In this document: positions 5,653-10,447 of the stretch, in pieces
Layout of the letters: the number at the start of each line of letters is the position of its first letter
How positions within the stretch are numbered: the stretch's first letter is position 1
Origin: Chloroflexota bacterium
GTDB taxonomy: Bacteria > Chloroflexota > Anaerolineae > UBA1429
Direction of reading: 5' to 3'
Assembly (NCBI GenBank): GCA_012515695.1
Contig: JAAYXX010000398.1
Location: 1-10,447, forward strand
Length of the DNA stretch: 10,447 bases
Notes under the pieces: model-generated
Told to the model about the DNA's origin: nothing
The model's input: only the letters and a program-made list of their open reading frames with translations
Databases searched by the model: none
Position numbers and translations under genes: made by a program

Positions 5653-7725
5653 GTGACTCGCATCCAGGAGCGCCCGCCAGATGCGGCAACCGAGAAGATC
5701 GGCTCGCTCGACGACGCCAGAAAAGTCGTGGAAAAACTGCGCGACGCCATCCGCTACCACAACTACCGCTACTATGTGCTGGATGCGCCGGTCATCTCGG
5801 ACGCGGAATATGACCGGCTGATGGCCCGCCTGCAAGAGTTGGAGGAACGCTTTCCCGACCTGCAAACCCCCGACTCGCCGACTCGCCTGGTGGGGGGCCA
5901 GCCGCGCCAGGAATTGGGGCTGGTGGAACATTATGGCTCCATGCTCAGCCTGCAAGCGGTGTACGACGAGGAGGCCGTGCGTGCTTTTGACGCCACCTGC
6001 CGCCAGGAGTTGGCCGCGCAATCCGTGGATTATGTCGCGGAACCCAAATACGACGGGGTGGCCGTGGAGCTGGTCTATCAGGGCGGCCATCTGGCCGTGG
6101 CCTCCACCCGAGGCGACGGCCAGACGGGCGAGGACGTGACCCCCAACATCCGCACCATCCCCGAAGTGCCCCTCGTGCTGCTCCATCAAGACCTCGCCCC
6201 GCCTCAACGGCTGGTCGTGCGCGGCGAGGTCTATATGGAAAAAGCCGAGTTCAACGACCTGAACCGGCGGCGCGCCACGCAGGGCGAAAGCCTGTTCGCC
6301 AACCCGCGCAACGCGGCGGCGGGTTCCCTGCGCCAGCTTGACCCGTCCATCACGGCCTCCCGGCCACTGCACATTTTCTTGTACGAGGTCGCCGCCGCCG
6401 AGGGGATACCCCTGGATACCCACCTGGACGCGCTGCACGCCCTGACGCGGTGGGGCCTGCGGGTGAATACCGAGTGGACCCAGCGCTATTCTGACGCGGA
6501 CGCGCTGCTCAACTATCACCGGCAACTGGCAGAGCAGCGCGAGAGTCTGCCCTACGAGATTGACGGCGCGGTGTTCAAGGTGGACCGCTACGCCGAGCGC
6601 GAGCGGATGGGCTTGCGCGCGCGCAACCCGCGCTGGGCCATCGCGTTCAAATTCGAGGCGCACCAGGCCACCACCCGCGTAAAGGATATTCGCGTGCAGG
6701 TGGGGCGCACGGGCGTTCTCACGCCGGTTGCCATCCTGGAGCCGGTAGCCATCGGCGGGGTAGAGGTAGGCCGGGCCTCGCTGCACAACCAGAGCGAAAT
6801 CGAACGCAAGGATATTCGCATCGGGGACACCGTGCTGGTGGAGCGGGCGGGCGACGTGATCCCCTACGTGGTCAAGCCCATCGTCGAGCAGCGCACAGGC
6901 AACGAGCGGCCCTTTCAGATGCCCGCGAAATGCCCCGTCTGCGACGCCGATGTCATCCTGAGCGATGATAAAAAGGTGGCCCGCTGCGATTGGGTCAACT
7001 GTCCCGCCCAATTGCACAAGCGCCTGGTGCATTTTGCCTCGCGTGAGGCGATGGACATCGAGGGGCTGGGCGAAAAGCGGGCCGAGCAACTGGTTGACAG
7101 CGGCCTGGTAAAGCGGCTGTCCGACATCTACCAGCTTACCAGGGAAGATTTGCTGTCGCTGGAGCGCATGGGAGAAAAGACGGCGGACAAGCTGCTTCAG
7201 CAAATAGCCGCCAGCAAGCAGCGCCCGCTCGCGCGCTTTTTGTATGGCCTGGGCATTCCCCTGGTGGGCGAACACATCGCCCATATGCTGGCCGAGCGGT
7301 TCCCCACGCTAGAGGCGCTCATGGACGCGTCGGTGGAAGAGCTGGCAGAAATGGAAGGCGTGGGGCCAGAGATAGCGCAAAGCATCTCGGCCTTTTTCAG
7401 CGAGCAGCGCAACCGCGACGAGATGCAGGCCATGCGGCAGGCGGGGCTGTCGCTGCCCAACCCGGCCGCCGCGCAGCAAGCGCGCCCCCAGCCGCGCCCG
7501 TTGGAAGGGCTGACCATCGTCTTTACGGGCAAGCTGGAACGCTGGACGCGGGAAGAAGCGGAGGAACTGGTGGAGCAACTGGGCGGCCGCGCCACTTCCA
7601 GCGTCAGCGGCGAGACGGATTTCGTGGTCGCCGGACCCAAAGCCGGGGCCAAGCTGGATCAGGCCCGCCAGCGCGGCATCCGCGTGCTGTCCGAGGCGGA
7701 GTTTGCCGCGTTGGTCGGGCGTTAG
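5653..7725 (+). CDS. ligA: NAD-dependent DNA ligase LigA
   Basis: 690 residues from GTG 5653, close to the usual length of about 670. LigA seals nicks in duplex DNA using NAD+ and is normally essential in bacteria. Parts in order: domain Ia (about 20-90) with YHNYRYYVLD, which binds the NMN half of NAD+; adenylation domain with nucleophile K132 in AEPKYDG; RGEVYM (190-195); NPRNAAAGSLRQLD (217-230); EIDGAVFKV (302-310); the OB fold with VGRTGVLTPVA (350-360) and SLHN (376-379); a zinc finger with C427, C430, C445 and C450; helix-hairpin-helix repeats (GLGEKRAEQL, RMGEKTADKL, GVGPEIAQSI); and a C-terminal BRCT domain (about 616-690). Nothing is missing. It is translated immediately after PolX, so polymerase and ligase are likely made together for gap filling and sealing. 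The pairing also fits Okazaki-fragment or excision-repair needs. Confidence 0.98.
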   Translation: MTRIQERPPDAATEKIGSLDDARKVVEKLRDAIRYHNYRYYVLDAPVISDAEYDRLMARLQELEERFPDLQTPDSPTRLVGGQPRQELGLVEHYGSMLSLQAVYDEEAVRAFDATCRQELAAQSVDYVAEPKYDGVAVELVYQGGHLAVASTRGDGQTGEDVTPNIRTIPEVPLVLLHQDLAPPQRLVVRGEVYMEKAEFNDLNRRRATQGESLFANPRNAAAGSLRQLDPSITASRPLHIFLYEVAAAEGIPLDTHLDALHALTRWGLRVNTEWTQRYSDADALLNYHRQLAEQRESLPYEIDGAVFKVDRYAERERMGLRARNPRWAIAFKFEAHQATTRVKDIRVQVGRTGVLTPVAILEPVAIGGVEVGRASLHNQSEIERKDIRIGDTVLVERAGDVIPYVVKPIVEQRTGNERPFQMPAKCPVCDADVILSDDKKVARCDWVNCPAQLHKRLVHFASREAMDIEGLGEKRAEQLVDSGLVKRLSDIYQLTREDLLSLERMGEKTADKLLQQIAASKQRPLARFLYGLGIPLVGEHIAHMLAERFPTLEALMDASVEELAEMEGVGPEIAQSISAFFSEQRNRDEMQAMRQAGLSLPNPAAAQQARPQPRPLEGLTIVFTGKLERWTREEAEELVEQLGGRATSSVSGETDFVVAGPKAGAKLDQARQRGIRVLSEAEFAALVGR

Positions 7726-7742
7726 GGCAGGCGCGTCAACCC

Positions 7743-7782
7743 GGCAGAGCAAAGCCCGACATCCGCCGGGCCTTGCTCCGCC
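7743..7782. terminator. Long hairpin downstream of ligA
   Basis: Arms 7743-7758 and 7767-7782 form a 16-bp stem with an 8-base loop, beginning 17 bases after the ligA stop. On the plus strand the stem has two A-C mismatches; in a minus-strand RNA both become G-U wobbles, so the stem would be continuous only in that transcript. No T-run follows on either strand. It may end ligA transcription or stop read-through from the right. Confidence 0.4.
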
Positions 7783-7863
7783 ATGCCTCACGCTATACTT
7801 CATCCTTATACATGAGTGCCCTGATGCCACCAAAAGAGAGGAGCCGGGCGATTAAGATCGCGG

Positions 7864-7950
7864 CAACTAGTTGGCGCACCTGCCTTTGCAGGTTTGACTC
7901 CTAGCCGCCGAAGGGCGGCTTTGCAGTGGTTGGTGCAGTTTTAACTGCCG
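7864..7950. repeat. Cluster of short hairpins between ligA and the DinB-like gene
   Basis: Within 87 bases lie a 10-bp palindrome CAACTAGTTG (7864-7873), a CCTGC-CTTT-GCAGG hairpin (7879-7892), an AGCCGCC-GAAG-GGCGGCT hairpin followed by TTT (7903-7922), and a GCAGTT-TT-AACTGC hairpin (7935-7948). The AGCCGCC/GGCGGC arms also occur in the elements at 3484 and 3610. The third hairpin could act as a weak terminator on the plus strand. Apart from this cluster and the ligA hairpin, the 281-base gap shows only a 30-codon frame (7812-7904) without a ribosome binding site. Confidence 0.55.
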
Positions 7951-8006
7951 ATGACGGGCGAAAAGATATGTACAATGACGAGTTCTACAGGGCCGCATAC
8001 CGGCCA

Positions 8007-8522
8007 TCACCCGACGGTATATCCCCCCTCGGCAACCGCCTCGACCTGCGCCAACTCGTCCCGATAGACGTTGACCTGCGCGGCATGTTCTCGCTTGTGC
8101 CCGTAGGCCTTGTGTACGATCAGGTCTTCCAGAGAGTAATCCGCCCCATAGCCGGGGATTGTCCCTGGCTGCCGACACAGCTCTAGCGGAATCTGGGCCA
8201 CCAGGGGGATAGCGTGGCCGTGGGCCTCGCTATACTCGGCCAGCACTTCGGCGGCGGTCAGTTGGCGGCGCGCAGCCACCTCCACTTCGTTGAACCGCTC
8301 CCCATCCTCCCGCTGGCGATCCAACAGCGTGGTGGGGCCACCCGTCACAAAAGACTGCAACACCTGGATGACCATATGCTCAAAAGCGGCCAGGTGCGCG
8401 AGAATATCCCGCACCGACCAGACGCCGCACACCCCCGGCCTGTACCAGTGTTCCTCCGGCAGTTCACCCACCGCCTCCAGCACGGCCACGTGCCCCCGCC
8501 GGATCACCTCTTGGGCGTTCAT
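8007..8522 (-). CDS. DinB-like four-helix-bundle protein (DinB/MDMPI superfamily)
   Basis: 171 residues from ATG 8522, with a purine-rich GGAGGGGG site just upstream. The sequence fits the DinB/YfiT/mycothiol-dependent isomerase N-terminal superfamily of small metal-binding helical bundles. The start MNAQEVIRRGH...L..V.ELPEEHW and GVWSVRDILAHLAAFEH (33-49) are the usual first two helices. Candidate metal ligands are H43 or H49 and, in helix 4, H142 and H146 (GHKREHAAQV). Members act as thiol-dependent transferases or isomerases, or are stress proteins of unknown role; nothing here fixes a substrate. DNA-damage induction, suggested by the family name, should not be assumed. It lies 90 bases downstream of the OsmC-like gene on the same strand and may share its transcript. 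Confidence 0.8.
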   Translation of the reverse strand: MNAQEVIRRGHVAVLEAVGELPEEHWYRPGVCGVWSVRDILAHLAAFEHMVIQVLQSFVTGGPTTLLDRQREDGERFNEVEVAARRQLTAAEVLAEYSEAHGHAIPLVAQIPLELCRQPGTIPGYGADYSLEDLIVHKAYGHKREHAAQVNVYRDELAQVEAVAEGGYTVG

Positions 8523-8612
8523 CGCATCCCCCTCCCCTTGCGTTGCGGTATGCCAGAACGGGCCAGATGCACAGCCAGCAAATGGTCATCCCCCGCTCCG
8601 GCCACTCTCCTG

Positions 8613-9194
8613 CTAGCCAAACATCTCTACCTGGGGCACGATTTCCACCCCGCCCGCAAGGGTGTCCTGCACGATGGAGTATTTGAACCCGGCCGCCGCA
8701 ACATCGCGCAGAGTCTTTTCGTCGGCGTCGCCGTCAATCGAGATACGCATGTAAATGCGGTTGAACCCTGGGCGCACATTCTTGCCCAACGCAAACTTGC
8801 CATGCAAATCCAGGTCGCCCTCCAGCGCAATATTCAGGTGGGTCAGGCGCACCCCCAACATGGCGGCATAGCTGTTGATTGTGGCAGCAACACAAGACCC
8901 CAGCGCATGCAACAGCGTTTCATGAGGTGACGGGGCGCGGTCTGTGCCCCCCAACTCGATAGGCTCGTCGGCCTCTATCCGCAGGTCGCGCGCTACGGTG
9001 TGCTGCATCGCGCCATCTATCTCATATCCGTCGAACAGGGTGGTGGAAGCGCCGCCTTCCTTCCATTGGGTCTGCGCGATCAGCGTCATCTGCCCCGCCT
9101 GGCGCTGCTTTTTGAGCATCTGGACCAGATTTTGCAGCCTGCCCACATCCAGGCCATTCACCATCTGCTTCTGTTCCATCCTTACCTGGCTCAC
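8613..9194 (-). CDS. OsmC family protein with a single cysteine
   Basis: 193 residues from GTG 9194, chosen for the perfect AGAGGAGG site at 9208-9201 six bases upstream; a further in-frame start at 9224 has no such site. OsmC/Ohr proteins are dimeric, many of them peroxidases reducing organic hydroperoxides with two reactive cysteines. Here the first motif is present (SPHETLLHALGSCVAATINSY, C101), but where the second Cys is expected (the CPV...TL motif) the sequence reads YSIVQDTL, with S173 at the Cys position. C101 is the only Cys in the protein. The N-terminal 35 residues (including MVNGLDVGRLQNLVQ) and VRPGFNRIYM place it in the longer OsmC-like subgroup, where I recall Ser at that position, rather than in Ohr. 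A classical two-Cys peroxidase cycle is therefore unlikely; the true role is unknown. Probably co-transcribed with the DinB-like gene. Confidence 0.9.
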   Translation of the reverse strand: MSQVRMEQKQMVNGLDVGRLQNLVQMLKKQRQAGQMTLIAQTQWKEGGASTTLFDGYEIDGAMQHTVARDLRIEADEPIELGGTDRAPSPHETLLHALGSCVAATINSYAAMLGVRLTHLNIALEGDLDLHGKFALGKNVRPGFNRIYMRISIDGDADEKTLRDVAAAGFKYSIVQDTLAGGVEIVPQVEMFG

Positions 9195-9295
9195 AGCAAC
9201 CTCCTCTTGATACTCGCCCTGCACTCAGGGCCAGCCATTTCTCCACCTATCAGCCCATAGCCTGCCTATGCACGCGCCCGGCAACATGCACAGGC

Positions 9296-9343
9296 GAACC
9301 GCCGATATCCTGGCAGATATAACCCACAGGATATCGGCGGTCC
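9296..9343. repeat. Perfect 15-bp inverted repeat with repeat-family-like ends
   Basis: Arms 9298-9312 (ACCGCCGATATCCTG) and 9327-9341 (CAGGATATCGGCGGT) are perfect reverse complements around a 14-base AT-containing loop. Including flanks, the ends read GAACCGCC...GGCGGTCC, nearly the same terminal sequence as the elements at 3484-3538 and 3610-3663, but with different inside sequence. It lies between the end of the YggT gene (9377) and the start of the OsmC-like gene (9194). It could end YggT transcription, although no T-run follows. Confidence 0.75.
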
Positions 9344-9376
9344 CTATGGCGCAACATCCCATTTGATGCTAGGCTC

Positions 9377-9718
9377 CTAACGGATGGACGACTCTTCAAA
9401 GATGATCCACAGCGCCCGAATGGTTCCCCAGGCTGTCAGAGCATAAACAAGCATGGCGATCAGTGAGGAAATCTCGAGCACGGAGCCATCTAGCTGAGGT
9501 GCGGGGGTAAGCCCTTCGAACGGTGCCAGGAACACATCCGTCATGTTGTAGATAAAGTCGGCAAAACCCGCTTCCGGGTTGGCGGCTATCAGCTTGAGCA
9601 GCACGCGCATGGCAATGACAGCCTCCAGCGTGCCGGTAAACAGCCAGATCAACTCGGTGATCTTGGACAGGTTCAGGCCGAGGCGGCGCGACGGCTTATC
9701 CGGCGACTTGGCGGACAC
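9377..9718 (-). CDS. YggT family integral membrane protein
   Basis: 113 residues from GTG 9718, supported by AAGGAGGG at 9730-9723. The frame is open upstream to 9856, but that part is not family-like. Two hydrophobic helices are visible, at about 20-45 and 82-107. Between them is the family hallmark: R38 and L40-L41 in the first helix, then NPEAGFADFIYNMTDVFLAP (47-66). YggT proteins are small inner-membrane proteins of poorly defined role, linked in some bacteria to osmotic tolerance or cell division. Usually each YggT unit is about 95-100 residues, so this is a single unit with a short basic N-terminal tail (SPDKPSRR). It lies 186 bases downstream of the DUF1328 gene. Confidence 0.85.
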   Translation of the reverse strand: MSAKSPDKPSRRLGLNLSKITELIWLFTGTLEAVIAMRVLLKLIAANPEAGFADFIYNMTDVFLAPFEGLTPAPQLDGSVLEISSLIAMLVYALTAWGTIRALWIIFEESSIR

Positions 9719-9904
9719 GGTTCCCTCCTTGAACACGGGAGGCGCATAGGCGCCAGCGCCCCACGCACCCGCCAGACGCCAATGCCCCGCCATTGCGCTC
9801 AACATGAAAGCACGCCCGGCGCTGTCGCGGCGCGCCAGCATAGGACGGCCCGGCATATGCGCGAGCCTTCCATGCGCGCCCCGCTCTCAACACCGCGCAC
9901 CGGA

Positions 9905-10072
9905 TCAGGTAAAGATGCGGCGGCCAAACAATAGCGTCAGGACAAAGAGTACGAGGAACACCCAGAAAAGCACCTGGGCGATATCGGCCAACACCCCGAC
10001 GATGAGGCCCGTAAAACCCAGAATCGCGGCAATGATAGCGATAATGGCAAAGATAATTGCCCACCTGAGCAT
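9905..10072 (-). CDS. DUF1328 (YtjA-like) small membrane protein
   Basis: 55 residues starting MLRWAIIFAIIAIIAAILGF at ATG 10072. This start matches the family, and AAAGGAG lies at 10088-10082. An ATG six bases into the spacer (10081) would leave no room for ribosome binding. E. coli YtjA is of similar size (about 53 residues). Two membrane helices (about 4-24 and 30-50) are joined by a short TGLIVGVLADIAQ turn, and the tail ends in GRRIF. The function of the family is unknown; members are often near general-stress genes. Being next to YggT suggests a small envelope-related pair, but the 186-base gap leaves co-transcription open. Confidence 0.9.
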   Translation of the reverse strand: MLRWAIIFAIIAIIAAILGFTGLIVGVLADIAQVLFWVFLVLFVLTLLFGRRIFT

Positions 10073-10277
10073 GCTGAACATCTCCTTTCTATCGGATTCC
10101 GCGAGATCACGCGAACCCAAAGGCCGGGGCGCGCAAGCTAGCTCCGACCCGCTATCACACGCCTACTACCGCTCCCAATGCGGGGTATGCCCGCCATTGC
10201 GATGGGCGATTGATGAGAGTTAAGGAATTAACGCCGTAACACCTGGCTCGTCCCGTGCGAAGGGTAGATTGGATCAC

Positions 10278-10298
10278 TGCCATTCTTGGCTAATGGCA
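10278..10298. repeat. Short perfect hairpin in the right-hand non-coding region
   Basis: TGCCATT (10278-10284) and AATGGCA (10292-10298) pair over 7 bp with a 7-base loop; TTTT follows on the plus strand at 10304-10307 after a 5-base gap. It could be a weak plus-strand terminator, but no plus-strand gene lies upstream of it. The rest of 10073-10323, upstream of the DUF1328 gene, shows no convincing gene or promoter. Confidence 0.4.
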
Positions 10299-10323
10299 CT
10301 AACTTTTGGTTGTCGATCACCCC

Positions 10324-10351
10324 TTGTATCTTAACAAGAAGGCAGTATAGT
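10324..10351 (+). promoter_or_regulatory. Candidate promoter pointing out of the window
   Basis: TTGTAT (10324-10329, 3/6 match) and TATAGT (10346-10351, 5/6 match) are spaced 16 bases apart. A start near 10358 would begin exactly at a G-run that opens a strong hairpin. It reads rightward, away from the DUF1328 gene. Confidence 0.4.
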
Positions 10352-10357
10352 TCATAG

Positions 10358-10447
10358 GGGGGAACTGCTCCCCCACCTCCGCGACAGGCCGGTCGCCCTC
10401 TGGTCTGCGAGACCGCGGGTGAGCGTGGGTCGTCGCGGAGTCCTTGA
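10358..10447 (+). other. Structured leader or small RNA, cut by the window edge
   Basis: Three nested or consecutive helices are visible. GGGGGA/TCCCCC (10358-10363 with 10369-10374) has a 5-base loop. CTCCGCGAC/GTCGCGGAG (10377-10385 with 10432-10440) is a perfect 9-bp closing stem around 46 bases. Inside it, GGTCT-GCG-AGACC (10402-10414) is flanked by CCC/GGG. It follows directly on a promoter-like sequence. I do not recognise it as tmRNA, RNase P RNA, SRP RNA or a known riboswitch. A GTG at 10419 opens a frame to the edge but has no good ribosome binding site, so a 5' untranslated leader of a gene to the right is equally possible. Confidence 0.4.

Noticed and set aside
4342..7284. A 980-codon open frame on the minus strand opposite polX and ligA
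   Set aside because: It is antisense to two unmistakable genes that share one frame, so GC-biased codon use keeps the opposite frame open across both. The translation resembles no protein family I know.
7812..7904. 30-codon frame starting ATG 7812
   Set aside because: No ribosome binding site, and it runs into the hairpin cluster.
9804..10223. Plus-strand 139-codon frame over the DUF1328 region
   Set aside because: It is a shadow of the DUF1328 gene and its upstream region, with a basic, low-complexity translation.
10357..10447. Start of RNase P RNA, tmRNA or SRP RNA
   Set aside because: None of their conserved core motifs (for example GAGGAAAGTCCGGGC or GGAAGGAAGCAGCC) is present within the visible part.

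Overview
The window is GC-rich (roughly 60% or more by eye) and uses GTG and TTG starts freely behind strong AGGAGG-type ribosome binding sites. It encodes ordinary bacterial proteins and is peppered with short interspersed palindromic elements. Together with the gene set (MalG-type sugar permease, a URO-D-like protein, a cytoplasmic BNR sialidase-like protein, pirin, PolX next to LigA, a DinB-like protein, OsmC, YggT, DUF1328), this suggests a free-living heterotroph, most likely Chloroflexota. The taxonomic call is an inference from gene content and repeat style; no marker gene here proves it.

Layout. 1-1432 (+) is the end of a carbohydrate operon: the C-terminus of an ABC sugar permease, then a uroporphyrinogen-decarboxylase-fold protein. 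Convergent to it, 1483-3341 (-) carries a pirin gene followed by a BNR/Asp-box sialidase-like gene, probably co-transcribed. The divergent gap 3342-3906 holds a composite repeat block: two near-identical two-hairpin elements flanking a different palindromic module. It also holds an inverted repeat upstream of pirin and a plausible promoter for the genes to the right. 3907-7725 (+) is a tightly coupled polX-ligA pair, encoding the repair polymerase/exonuclease PolX and the NAD-dependent DNA ligase. The gap 7726-8006 is rich in hairpins. 8007-9194 (-) encodes an OsmC-like protein and then a DinB-like four-helix protein. A 15-bp perfect inverted repeat sits at 9298-9341. 9377-10072 (-) encodes DUF1328 and YggT small membrane proteins. 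The last 375 bases have no convincing gene, but contain a promoter-like sequence followed by strong hairpins that run to the window edge.

How the genes fit together. The left part looks like glycan uptake and processing: permease, URO-D-like enzyme of unknown substrate, intracellular sialidase-like hydrolase. The centre is DNA repair synthesis and nick sealing: PolX trims and fills short gaps, LigA seals. The right part is a set of small stress or envelope proteins.

I see no CRISPR array, transposase, integrase, toxin-antitoxin pair, phage gene, tRNA or rRNA, and no clear new multi-gene system. The least explained material is non-coding: the nested palindromic repeats and the structured right edge.
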